Below are positions 28,896-36,648 of a DNA stretch of 64,000 nucleotides, one piece after another. Both the position numbers and the translations under genes were made by a program. Position 1 is the first letter of the stretch; each line of letters opens with the position of its first letter. Location of the stretch: the NCBI RefSeq assembly GCF_014205015.1, contig NZ_JACHMO010000001.1, positions 1,612,001 to 1,676,000 of the forward strand, in the 5' to 3' direction. The notes beneath the pieces were generated by a model. The model searched no databases and was not told the origin of the DNA. It was given only the letters and a program-made list of their open reading frames with translations. This DNA comes from Saccharothrix ecbatanensis. Its GTDB lineage: Bacteria; Actinomycetota; Actinomycetes; Mycobacteriales; Pseudonocardiaceae.

Positions 28896-29465
28896 TCAGT
28901 ACACGAAGCACTCCGTGATACCCGCGTACCCGGCCGCACGCGCGTCCGTAGCGGCCAGCGAACCGGCGAACCGGCGGTCGACCTCAGCCCGCTCCGCCGC
29001 GTTCGGCAGGTCGTTGCGGCACGAGATGGGGGCGCTGGAGCCGGACATCAGGTCGGCGCACAGCCCGGTCCGCCGGTCCGGCAGGCCGAGGATGTGGCCG
29101 ATCTCGTGGGTGGCGATCCGGGGCCGGTAGTAGCCCTGCTGCACGGCCTGGCGTCCCATGTAGACGGTGCCGTTGCCGAGCGACGAGACGTAAGCCCGGG
29201 GCCAGCCGTTGTCCGCGTAGATGCGGATGTTGGTCGGCGTGCCCGCGGCCCGGCGGGCCAGCTTCACGTTGGTCACTGAGTTGTTCCAGTTCACCGCGGC
29301 GCGATCCCAGTCCGCGGCGAACTCCTGGGCCTGGCTGACGTCGTAGTACAGCGTGCGCACCAGAGCGTGCGTGTCCGCCGACGCGCTGGGTGCGGCCACC
29401 GCGACGAGCGGCAACAGCAGGCCCAGCACGGTGGCGACGACCCACGCGGCCTTTCGTACGAGCAT
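28896..29465 (-). CDS. Snapalysin-like secreted zinc metalloprotease (M7)
   Basis: A 189-residue exported protease. A signal peptide covers about the first 33 residues (basic L-V-R-K start, long hydrophobic core, A-S-A-D). The zinc motif H-E-I-G-H-I-L-G-L-P-D matches the H-E-x-x-H-x-x-G-x-x-D of snapalysins, small neutral proteases found only in actinomycetes. Two or three Cys pairs in the C-terminal half (L-C-A-D, S-C-R-N, E-C-F) would form disulfides. Start ATG 29465 has AAGGAG 8 bases upstream; the frame open further up is not used. It is divergent from the PadR gene, and the dyad at 29586-29631 could affect both. Confidence 0.88.
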   Translation of the reverse strand: MLVRKAAWVVATVLGLLLPLVAVAAPSASADTHALVRTLYYDVSQAQEFAADWDRAAVNWNNSVTNVKLARRAAGTPTNIRIYADNGWPRAYVSSLGNGTVYMGRQAVQQGYYRPRIATHEIGHILGLPDRRTGLCADLMSGSSAPISCRNDLPNAAERAEVDRRFAGSLAATDARAAGYAGITECFVY

Positions 29466-29585
29466 CGTTGGTCTCCTTGGGGGCAGGGACTTCCGGGAGC
29501 CGGTGACAGGGAGGCTCCCGGTACCCAACGAACCAGCCGTAGCCGGATGTCACCAGCCCCATACGTAGGGTTGTGCCGGTTCCGA

Positions 29586-29631
29586 CTAGTTGACTCTGAC
29601 TAGTCGGGCATGGATAGTCAGAGTTGACTAG
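29586..29631. promoter_or_regulatory. Long dyad operator upstream of the PadR gene
   Basis: Arms CTAGTTGACTCTGACTA (29586-29602) and TAGTCAGAGTTGACTAG (29615-29631) pair at 15 of 17 positions across a 12-base spacer. The right arm ends at the ribosome binding site of the PadR gene. Autorepression by PadR is the simplest reading. Confidence 0.65.
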
Positions 29632-29640
29632 GAGGTGGCG

Positions 29641-30222
29641 GTGGCGTCCAAGCGGAAAGTCGGCAACCTGCTCGGGTTGGCGGTGCTCGGCTATCTCGTC
29701 CGGGGTCCCATGCACCCGTACGAGCTGAGCAAGCTCATGCGCGACCACGGTGACGATCGAAGCATCAAGTTCACCCACGGCTCGCTCTACATGGTGTTCG
29801 GGCAGCTGGAGAAGAGCGGGTTCATCGCCGAGCACGAGACGTCACGCGAAGGGCAGCGGCCCGAGCGGACGGTGTACGCGCTGACCGACGCGGGACGGGC
29901 GGAACTCAAGGACTGGATGCGCGAACTCGTCGCCGAGCCGCGGCACGAGCACCCGCACTTCGTGGCGGCGCTGTCGATGATCGGGGCGCTGCACCCGGAC
30001 GAGGTCGCCGTCCTCCTCCGTGACCGGCTGGTCGGGCTCGGACGTCAACTGGCCGAGGCCGAGGCGGTGATCGCCGGCGCCGACGCGCACCCGCTCTTCC
30101 TGGTGGAGGAGGAGTACCGCATCGCGTTGCTGAAGACCGAGATCACATTCGTCCGGCGCTTCCTGACCCGCATCGACGACTGGCGCCCCCTGTGGGCGGG
30201 ATTCCACGAGGAGGAACGATGA
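29641..30222 (+). CDS. PadR-family transcriptional regulator
   Basis: A 193-residue PadR regulator. The N-terminal winged helix contains L-G-L-A-V-L-G-Y-L, H-P-Y-E-L-S-K-L-M and G-S-L-Y-M-V-F-G-Q-L-E, then the wing E-R-T-V-Y-A-L-T-D-A-G. A long helical C-terminal dimerisation region follows (about 95-193), typical of the longer PadR subgroup. I place the start at GTG 29641, five bases after GGAGG; a GTG at 29635 lies inside the ribosome binding site. Its stop overlaps the start of the FAD monooxygenase (ATGA), so it most likely represses itself and the monooxygenase in response to a phenolic or drug-like ligand. Confidence 0.88.
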   Translation: MASKRKVGNLLGLAVLGYLVRGPMHPYELSKLMRDHGDDRSIKFTHGSLYMVFGQLEKSGFIAEHETSREGQRPERTVYALTDAGRAELKDWMRELVAEPRHEHPHFVAALSMIGALHPDEVAVLLRDRLVGLGRQLAEAEAVIAGADAHPLFLVEEEYRIALLKTEITFVRRFLTRIDDWRPLWAGFHEEER

Positions 30223-31394
30223 GAGCGACCGTCATCGGTGGCGGCATCGGCGGACCCGTTGCCGCGATGGCACTGCGGAAGGCCGGGATCGAGGCCACCG
30301 TCCACGAACGTTACGACCGCACGGCCGACGGCTCGGGTGGCGCGTTGAGCATCGCGCCCAACGGCTTGCAGGCGCTGGACGTCGTGGGGCTCGCGGACGC
30401 GGTGGGGGAGGTCGGCGCGCCGATGACCGCGATGGCGTTGCAGAGCTGGACGGGGCGGACGCTCGGCCGGTTCGGCAGTGAGCCGCCGCAACTGCTGGTC
30501 TGGCGCTACGACCTCTACCGCGTGTTGCGCGACGAAGCGCTCCGGCGTGGGGTGACCATCGAGCACGGCAAGGAGTTGGTCGGCGCGGTCGACCACGGAT
30601 CCCATGTCACGGCGCACTTCTCGGACGGGTCCGAAGTGGACTCCGATCTCCTGATCGGTGCAGACGGTATACGATCGACCGTACGCAAGATCCTGGATCC
30701 GAACGCGCCCGGACCGCGGTACACCGGCCTCCTAGGCTTCGGCGCCCGCCTCGCCCACACCGACGAACCATCCACCGACGGCGAAATGCGGCTGGTGTCG
30801 GGAAAGCGCGCGTTCTTCGGCTACCAGGTCCGCGACGACGGCTCCGCCGGATGGTTCGCGAACCTGCCCCGCCGGACGCCGATGACGATCGCCGAAGCCC
30901 GTGCCACCGCCCCGGAACAGTGGCTCGACGTCCTGACCGACGCCTTCGCCCCGGACCGAACCCCCGCCGTCCGCGTGATCACCGCCACCGACCCCGCCGA
31001 GCTCGTCATCACCGGCGCCCTCGAAGACGTGCCACGCGTGCCGACGTGGAGCAAGGGCCGGATGGTCCTGCTAGGGGACGCCGCGCACGCCACGTCACCC
31101 AGCTCCGGGCAGGGCGCGTCACTGGCGTTCGAGAGCGCCGTCCAACTCGCCCGCTGCCTGCGCGATCTTCCCCACCCCGAAGCGTTCCGAACCTACGAGA
31201 ACCTGCGCCGGACACGCGTGGAACGGATCACCGCCCAAGCCGCGCGCACCAACCGCAACAAGGCCGCCGGCCCCATCGGCAGGGTCCTGCGCGACGCCCT
31301 GATGCCGGTGGCGATGAAGTTCGTCGACCCGGCCAAGTTCACCTGGCAGTTCGACCACCGGATCGAGTGGGAAGACACGCTGAGCACCGTGTAA
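30219..31394 (+). CDS. FAD-dependent aromatic monooxygenase (PHBH-fold)
   Basis: A 391-residue group A flavoprotein hydroxylase. The dinucleotide motif G-G-G-I-G-G is at 7-12, the D-G motif (G-A-D-G-I-R-S) at about 147, and the G-D motif (L-L-G-D-A-A-H-A) at about 284. The family hydroxylates aromatic rings or inactivates polyketide and tetracycline drugs with NAD(P)H and O2. The first four bases overlap the PadR stop, so the two genes are coupled. The substrate is unknown, but PadR control suggests an inducible detoxifying enzyme. Around 30667 there is a GTATAC-containing stretch with rare codons, mild evidence of uneven composition. Confidence 0.85.
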   Translation: MRATVIGGGIGGPVAAMALRKAGIEATVHERYDRTADGSGGALSIAPNGLQALDVVGLADAVGEVGAPMTAMALQSWTGRTLGRFGSEPPQLLVWRYDLYRVLRDEALRRGVTIEHGKELVGAVDHGSHVTAHFSDGSEVDSDLLIGADGIRSTVRKILDPNAPGPRYTGLLGFGARLAHTDEPSTDGEMRLVSGKRAFFGYQVRDDGSAGWFANLPRRTPMTIAEARATAPEQWLDVLTDAFAPDRTPAVRVITATDPAELVITGALEDVPRVPTWSKGRMVLLGDAAHATSPSSGQGASLAFESAVQLARCLRDLPHPEAFRTYENLRRTRVERITAQAARTNRNKAAGPIGRVLRDALMPVAMKFVDPAKFTWQFDHRIEWEDTLSTV

Positions 31395-31412
31395 TGCGAG
31401 GTGGAACCGGAC

Positions 31413-31426
31413 CCGCAAGATTGCGG
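31413..31426 (+). terminator. Short hairpin after the FAD monooxygenase
   Basis: CCGCAA-GA-TTGCGG, a perfect 6-bp stem 19 bases past the stop codon, with no T tract. A weak candidate for a terminator. Confidence 0.25.
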
Positions 31427-31559
31427 AACCTTGCCGCCCCACGCTTTCCGAGCAGGTCTGTTATGTCCACGTTCAGGTGACGACAAGCGCAATCGGGACC
31501 GGTGGCCCAGAGCGGAGCTTTATCGTCGCGGCCTCCGCCGAGCCTCCCCGGGAACCACC

Positions 31560-34433
31560 ATGAACGATGCGGGACATCCCCGTTCCACTGAACACCCGGT
31601 GGACAACCACATCACCGGCGACGCGGCCGGTGCGGTCGTGCAGACCGGCACGATCACCGGTGACGTCAACTTCCACGGCATCCCGGGTGCCGGGTTCGGC
31701 CCCGGTCTGGTGTCCATCGTGGCGCCGACGTTCCGCCTCGACGGCACCCTCTACGGGCGCGGAGACCTGATCAGGAAGTTGGTCCGGGCCGCGCGCGCCC
31801 AACTCGGCGCCCGCGTCGTGATGCACGGCGTCGGCGGGAGCGGCAAGACGACAGCCGCCCTGGCGTTCGCCGCGCGGATCGCCCGCGTCCACGACGACAT
31901 CCGGGTGTGGTGGCTGGACGCCTCGGCCGAGAAGACACTGCGGGCCGGGTTCCGAGAGGTCGCGTTGGAGGCGGGCGGTCCGCTCGACCAGGTGATCCAG
32001 GCCTGGTCCGGCAAGCAGTCCGCGGCGCGGGTGCTCGGCTCCGCGCTCGCCGGCAGCACTCGCCCGTGGGTGATCATCATCGACAACGCGGACGACGGGC
32101 GGCTGCTGGACCCCTGGTGGCAGCCGCTCGTGCAGCAGAAGGGCGCCGTGCTGATCACGACCCGTGACGGTCGCCCGGCAACCTGGCGGAACGCGGAGCT
32201 GCACGGGGTCGGCCCGCTCGACGAGGAGGAAGCCGTCGCCCTGCTGCGCCACCTCGCCCCGAACGGCGGCACGGTCGCACAGGCCCGCGAGCTCGCCCGC
32301 ACGCTCGCCCACCTGCCGCTGACCCTGTACCTCGCCGGCCGGTACCTCGACGCGGCGAAGTCGTTCCCGCCGGTGCCCGACGTGGACCTGCCTCAGGACT
32401 TCGACAGCTACCGGCTGACCTTCAGCAGCGACTTCGGCACCCTGGACGAGTTGCACGGGCTGGACCGCGCGCTGGAACCACGCGAACTGCTCACCCGGAC
32501 GTGGGAGTTCACCCTCGACCTGTTGCACGAGCTGGGCCACCCGCTGGCCCGCCCGTTGCTGCGCTGGCTGTCCTGCTTCGCCCAGGCCCCGATCCCGTAC
32601 TCGCTGGTGGACGCGCGCGTCGTCGCCCAGAGTCCGCTCTTCGCCGGTGCCACCAGCCGGTCGGTGCTGAGGACCCTGGTCGCGCTGGAGAAGTTCGGCC
32701 TCACCGAGAACGTCCCGTTCCGGCACGCCCACTCGTCTTCGGTCACTACGGAGTGCTTGCGACTGCACCCCGTGATCCGTGAGGCGAACCGCCACCAGCC
32801 GGACTTCCGGCGCGACCTCAGACCGTACGTGGCCTTGGCGGTCGCCCTGCTGGACGGCTTCACGTTCCACCTCTCCCACCTGTCCGCCGAGGTCCCGGAG
32901 GACATGTCCCGCTGGGCGGCGTTGAGTCCGCACTGCGAGCACGTAGTCGACTCGATCCATCAGAAGCAGGACGTGTTCCCCGAGGACTGGGCGCTGCTGG
33001 CCACCAAGCTCACGTGCACGGTGGCCAGGTTCGCGCAGGTGACCAACGCCCGTGTGCGCGCCGAATCGCTGTTCAACCACGCCATGGTCGTCCGGGTGCG
33101 ACTGCTCGGCGAGGACCACCCGGAGGTGCTGGGCCTGCGGCGGGAAGTCGCGTGGCTGCACTGGAACAGCATCACCAACACCGACGCGGACCGGTTCCGG
33201 CAGTGCATGGACGAGTACGAACTGCTGACCGACCGGTGCCGCGAGGTCCTGGGGGAGCAGGACCCCCTCACCCTGGCGTGCCGGCTCGACCTCGCGTTGA
33301 TCAAGTCGAACGACGCGGACGACCCGTCGGTGGCCGACCACTACCGCGATGTGGTCCTGCTGGGGCGCCAGGTATTCGGCAAGGTGGAGCGGACGGGCTT
33401 CTCCACGCAGGTCGGCTTGGTCGTCCACCTGTGGCGACGGATGGACCGGACCGGCACGGCGGACTACACGCTGGAGGAGGAGATCGTCCGGCTGATCGCC
33501 ATGGTCGACGAACTGGACGGCGACGAAAGCGCGTGCGCCGACCTCGGCCTGCCCGCCGACCTTCTCCGGGACCAGTTCACCGGCATGCTGGAGTCCTGCA
33601 AGACTTGGAACGAGTGCGTCTCCGCAGCGCAGTCGGCGACGGCGCGGTCGGCGGACGAAATCCGGTCGACCGGTGCGCGAGGTCCTGATTACGTTCCGGT
33701 CGTGCGCCACGGCGAGTTTCGAGACTCCAGGCTTGTCCAGGTCTACGACGCGCAGTGCCCGTGGTCGGTGGACGACGACTTCTTCCTGTCCGTGGTGAAC
33801 GAGACGCCCGGCGCCCGTGTGCTCGACCTGGGCTGCGGAACGGGACGGTTGGCGCTCGGCCTGGCTGCGGCCGGTCACCTGGTCACGGGGGTGGACCCGG
33901 CGGCGGCGTCGTTGGAGGCCGCGCGCAACAAGGCGGGCTCCGAGCGGGTGACGTGGGTCGATGGCTCGACGGACTGCCTGCCCGACGCGGCGTTCGACGT
34001 CGCCGTGATGACCAGTCACGTGGTGCAGTTCTTCGTCACCGACGAGGAGTGGGCGTGCGCGTTGGCCGATCTGAGGCGCGCTCTGGTCCCTGGCGGATGT
34101 CTGGTGTTCGACACGCGTGATCCCCGGGCCCGGAGGTGGGAGCGGTGGAATCCGGTGGAGTCACGGGACCGGGTCACGTTGGCCGACGGTGTCGAAGTGG
34201 TGATCTGGACCGAGGTGACGGCAGTCGAGGATGGCGTGGTCACGTTCGTCCACCACTACACGTTCTCCGACGGTGATGAGCGGCGGAGTGAGGCGACCCT
34301 GCGTTTCCGCGGTGAGGACGAGGTGCGCTCCACGTTGGCGGACGCCGGGTTCACCGTGGAGCACATCTACGGCGGCTGGCGCCGCGAGCCGATCGGCGCC
34401 CCGGACGGCGAACTCCTGGTCATCGCCCGATGA
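31560..34433 (+). CDS. STAND/NB-ARC-type NTPase with helical repeats, in frame with a SAM methyltransferase
   Basis: A 957-residue open frame. Residues about 15-45 carry the actinobacterial element N-H-I-T-G-D-A-x-G-A-V-V-Q-T-G-T-I-T-G-D that precedes many NB-ARC and trypsin domains. The NTPase has Walker A G-V-G-G-S-G-K-T-T at about 88-96, Walker B V-I-I-I-D-N-A-D at about 171-178, and T-T-R-D (about 201) as sensor. Residues about 370-700 are helical, TPR-like. From about 715 a class I methyltransferase follows, with V-L-D-L-G-C-G-T-G-R-L at about 754-764. ATG 31560 is chosen because the family element begins right after it; its ribosome site is weak. Either this is a true switch-effector fusion or the stop codon of the NTPase gene was lost. 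A nested start at 33702 supports the second view. Sequence between 31395 and 31559 shows no gene. Confidence 0.75.
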   Translation: MNDAGHPRSTEHPVDNHITGDAAGAVVQTGTITGDVNFHGIPGAGFGPGLVSIVAPTFRLDGTLYGRGDLIRKLVRAARAQLGARVVMHGVGGSGKTTAALAFAARIARVHDDIRVWWLDASAEKTLRAGFREVALEAGGPLDQVIQAWSGKQSAARVLGSALAGSTRPWVIIIDNADDGRLLDPWWQPLVQQKGAVLITTRDGRPATWRNAELHGVGPLDEEEAVALLRHLAPNGGTVAQARELARTLAHLPLTLYLAGRYLDAAKSFPPVPDVDLPQDFDSYRLTFSSDFGTLDELHGLDRALEPRELLTRTWEFTLDLLHELGHPLARPLLRWLSCFAQAPIPYSLVDARVVAQSPLFAGATSRSVLRTLVALEKFGLTENVPFRHAHSSSVTTECLRLHPVIREANRHQPDFRRDLRPYVALAVALLDGFTFHLSHLSAEVPEDMSRWAALSPHCEHVVDSIHQKQDVFPEDWALLATKLTCTVARFAQVTNARVRAESLFNHAMVVRVRLLGEDHPEVLGLRREVAWLHWNSITNTDADRFRQCMDEYELLTDRCREVLGEQDPLTLACRLDLALIKSNDADDPSVADHYRDVVLLGRQVFGKVERTGFSTQVGLVVHLWRRMDRTGTADYTLEEEIVRLIAMVDELDGDESACADLGLPADLLRDQFTGMLESCKTWNECVSAAQSATARSADEIRSTGARGPDYVPVVRHGEFRDSRLVQVYDAQCPWSVDDDFFLSVVNETPGARVLDLGCGTGRLALGLAAAGHLVTGVDPAAASLEAARNKAGSERVTWVDGSTDCLPDAAFDVAVMTSHVVQFFVTDEEWACALADLRRALVPGGCLVFDTRDPRARRWERWNPVESRDRVTLADGVEVVIWTEVTAVEDGVVTFVHHYTFSDGDERRSEATLRFRGEDEVRSTLADAGFTVEHIYGGWRREPIGAPDGELLVIAR
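33702..34433 (+). CDS. Class I SAM methyltransferase, possible separate gene nested in the STAND frame
   Basis: The methyltransferase part would make a complete 243-residue enzyme from GTG 33702 (V-R-H-G-E-F-R-D). TACGTT at 33690-33695 stands 6 bases before that GTG, the -10/start geometry of leaderless genes in this window. The fold is complete: motif I V-L-D-L-G-C-G-T-G, motif II V-T-G-V-D-P-A, and a motif IV/post-I region D-V-A-V-M-T-S-H. The substrate is unknown, and the family often annotated from such sequences is only generic. Reading frame and strand are those of the STAND gene, so both long and short products are possible. Confidence 0.5.
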   Translation: MRHGEFRDSRLVQVYDAQCPWSVDDDFFLSVVNETPGARVLDLGCGTGRLALGLAAAGHLVTGVDPAAASLEAARNKAGSERVTWVDGSTDCLPDAAFDVAVMTSHVVQFFVTDEEWACALADLRRALVPGGCLVFDTRDPRARRWERWNPVESRDRVTLADGVEVVIWTEVTAVEDGVVTFVHHYTFSDGDERRSEATLRFRGEDEVRSTLADAGFTVEHIYGGWRREPIGAPDGELLVIAR

Positions 34434-34915
34434 CCGCGGCGGTCGGGGCGGGCAGTCGGCGGGCGTAGCAGACCGACTCCGGCTCACCGCGGTACGGGCC
34501 GAAGTTGTCGATGCGCCGGTAGCCCTCACGTTCGTAGAACCGCATGGCCTCGGGCTGCCGCGTCCCCGTCTCCAGCACCAGGTCCACCACCCCGGACCGG
34601 CGTGCGACCTGCTCCAACGCCCGCAGGATCCGCACCGCCACCCCCATGCCGCGCCACGCCGGTTCGACGTACATCCGCTTGATCTCCGCGGTTCCCGCCC
34701 CGAGGATCCGCAGGCCACCACACCCCACCGCACGCCCCGTCCCGGTCACGCGCCACCAGGAACACCGCGACGTCGTGCGCTCCCGGCGCGACACCGGGCT
34801 CGTGGTCGTCACTGCCATACCGCGCGTCCAACTCCGCACGCTGCGCCGCTCGCAGGCGCGTGCCGTCGACCCCGTCCCACGGTTCGACCTCGACCGCCTG
34901 TCCGCCGCGGTCTGA
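34420..34915 (-). pseudogene. Decayed GNAT N-acetyltransferase
   Basis: The C-terminal GNAT core is intact in one frame: E-I-K-R-M-Y-V-E-P-A-W-R-G-M-G-V-A (the acetyl-CoA R-x-x-G-x-A site) followed by L-V-L-E-T-G-T-R-Q and F-Y-E-R-E-G-Y. The N-terminal part (R-A-A-Q-R-A-E-L-D-A-R-Y-G-S-D-D-H-E-P-G) lies in another frame, with the break near 34715-34725. No start codon is found at the expected place near 34910, where a TetR remnant begins on the other strand. The gene therefore looks both truncated and frameshifted. Its end overlaps the methyltransferase end by 14 bases. Confidence 0.65.
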
Positions 34916-34916
34916 G

Positions 34917-35312
34917 CGGTCCTGGCGAACGCGGTCTACCCGGGCTCACCCTGCGCGCGGTCGCCGAACGGGCCGGCCGCACCACCGGGCTCGTGCTCCA
35001 CACGTTCCCCGACAAGCAAGCGCTGCTCGTCCACGCCCGAGAGATGTTGCACCAGCGCACCGCCCTGCGCGCCGACGTCGCCGAAGCCGGTGCCGACGAC
35101 CCGCTCGGCAAGCTCGAAGCCGAAGGCTGCTCACGCCGATCTGCCCCGACGAAGCCCGTCGTGCCCAGACCGCGAGGTCCCTGGTCGCGCTGGTCGAAGG
35201 CTTCAACGTCCTGGCCGTGCGCGATCCCGACACCTACACCCAAAACGTCAAGGACACCGCGATGGAGGCCGAACTCGACAACTTGCGGAAGTGCAGTCAG
35301 GGAACCGGCTAA
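34917..35312 (+). pseudogene. Decayed TetR-family regulator
   Basis: The first frame gives the end of a TetR DNA-binding domain (L-T-L-R-A-V-A-E-R-A-G-R-T-T-G-L-V-L-H-T, then F-P-D-K-Q-A-L-L). After about 35128 the homologous sequence continues in another frame (P-D-E-A-R-R-A-Q-T-A-R-S, L-V-A-L-V-E-G-F, then D-T-A-M-E-A-E-L-D-N-L) to the stop at 35310. The start and first helix are missing, cut at the junction with the GNAT remnant. An internal deletion between the two halves is likely because the ligand domain is short. It may once have controlled the neighbouring methyltransferase/DoxX pair. Confidence 0.6.
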
Positions 35313-35319
35313 CCGCTCG

Positions 35320-36183
35320 TCATCGGCGAGACCCGGACGCGGTCAGCAGGAACCCGGGCGACCACCAGTAGTCGTCCAGTGGGGTGATCTCGACGTCGGT
35401 GAACCCCGCCCGCTCGACCTGCGACGCCCACCGCGACGCGGGCTGCTCCCAAGTCGCCCGGGTCGCACCCGGCACCAGCTGCCCGGTCAGCACCGGCATC
35501 AGGAAACCCTGTGCCACCAACGTCCGGTCGGCGTCGTACTCGGTCAGCCCGCGCTCGTACGCCTCCGCCAGGAACCGCCGGTGCTCCGGACTCCCGTGCG
35601 CCAGGTCCGGCACGTCGAACTCCACCACCGCCAGCACACCGACGTGCCCGACCAGATCCGCCAACACCCCGTCACGCACCTCGTGCGGCAACGTGTGCAG
35701 GGCGAACGTCGCCTGGGCCACGTCGAACACCGCGTCCGCGGGCAGTTCCGCCGCGAACGGCTCGATCCGGCCGTGGTGCGCGTCCACCTCGATCCCGTCC
35801 AGCGAACGCACCGCCACCTCGAGCAACGCCGCCGAAGGCTCCACCAACGTCACCGCCACCTCGGTAGAGCCCAGCGCACGCAACGCCCGACCGTCACCGC
35901 ACCCGATGTCCAGCACACGAGACGGCCGGACCCGCGCGTAGACGTCCGCCAACGCCGACGTGACCGCACGGTAGAGGCCGACGTTCCCGCCGCCGTTGAT
36001 GAACGCCTCGAACGCCGCCGGTTGGTCGTACACGGACCCGTCCGTGCCGGCGTCCAGGTGCGCGGCCAACGCGGCGAGCAGCGGAGTCCCGCCGCGACCG
36101 GCCGCCTCCCTGGCCCGGTCGATGTCTCCGGCCGTCAACGCCTTCAGGGCTTCGTCGATGTAGCCGTCGATGTAGTCAGTCAC
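35320..36183 (-). CDS. Class I SAM-dependent methyltransferase
   Basis: A 287-residue methyltransferase. A helical N-terminal region (about 1-90) precedes motif I V-L-D-I-G-C-G-D-G-R-A at about 91-101, an acidic residue at the end of strand 2 (V-T-L-V-E-P-S), and the later D-V-A-Q-A-T-F-A-L-H-T-L-P block. Substrate unknown. Start GTG 36183 is the first codon of the frame. It is divergent from the DoxX-like gene across a short region with a perfect dyad at 36224-36244, so both are probably under one repressor. Confidence 0.82.
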   Translation of the reverse strand: MTDYIDGYIDEALKALTAGDIDRAREAAGRGGTPLLAALAAHLDAGTDGSVYDQPAAFEAFINGGGNVGLYRAVTSALADVYARVRPSRVLDIGCGDGRALRALGSTEVAVTLVEPSAALLEVAVRSLDGIEVDAHHGRIEPFAAELPADAVFDVAQATFALHTLPHEVRDGVLADLVGHVGVLAVVEFDVPDLAHGSPEHRRFLAEAYERGLTEYDADRTLVAQGFLMPVLTGQLVPGATRATWEQPASRWASQVERAGFTDVEITPLDDYWWSPGFLLTASGSRR

Positions 36184-36223
36184 CCCACGAGCTAACCAAA
36201 CCCCGAAAACCTACGTAACTCGT

Positions 36224-36244
36224 ATGATACGGTACCCATATCAT
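36224..36244. promoter_or_regulatory. Dyad operator between methyltransferase and DoxX-like genes
   Basis: ATGATA (36224-36229) and TATCAT (36239-36244) are perfect arms around a 9-base centre containing GGTACC. The region is AT-rich compared with its surroundings. It fits a TetR- or MarR-type site, but the only nearby TetR gene is broken. Confidence 0.5.
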
Positions 36245-36281
36245 CTTGACTTCGTACCATCACTCGATCCGGGAGTACCTG

Positions 36282-36638
36282 GTGTCCACAACGCACACCG
36301 TCGTCGCACTGATCGCGATCGCGTTCAACGGTTTCTCGGGCATCGCCGCCCTGCTGCACTTCAAGCCGATCATCCCCGGCATGGTGAAGGCCGGAGTGCC
36401 GGAGTCGTGGCTGACGTTCCCCATCGGCACGCTGAAAACGGCCGGCGCGCTAGGCCTGGTGATCGGCTTCCTGTGGACGCCGTGGGTGGGCACGGCGGCG
36501 GCGTTCGGACTCGTCGTCTTCTTCGCCTGCGCCGTGCACACCCACCTGCTGGCCCGCGACCACTCGCAGCAGTTCGGCCTGGCGATCGGGTTCCTGACGC
36601 TCAACGCCGTCACCCTCGCGCTGGGACTGGCCGCGTGA
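36282..36638 (+). CDS. DoxX-like integral membrane protein
   Basis: A 118-residue protein with four hydrophobic helices (about 5-27, 45-65, 70-92, 98-117), the size and pattern of the DoxX_2 group. These proteins are linked to redox or thiol stress, with no defined reaction. The GTG at 36282 is preceded by GGGAG 7 bases upstream and starts the first helix. Longer starts at 36224 or 36246 lie inside the operator. Divergent from the methyltransferase. Confidence 0.75.
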   Translation: MSTTHTVVALIAIAFNGFSGIAALLHFKPIIPGMVKAGVPESWLTFPIGTLKTAGALGLVIGFLWTPWVGTAAAFGLVVFFACAVHTHLLARDHSQQFGLAIGFLTLNAVTLALGLAA

Positions 36639-36648
36639 TCGGCGAAAG

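Noticed and set aside
31473..34019. 848-codon antisense frame opposite the STAND gene
   Set aside because: Codon composition is that of a shadow frame; the sense frame has Walker A and B motifs.
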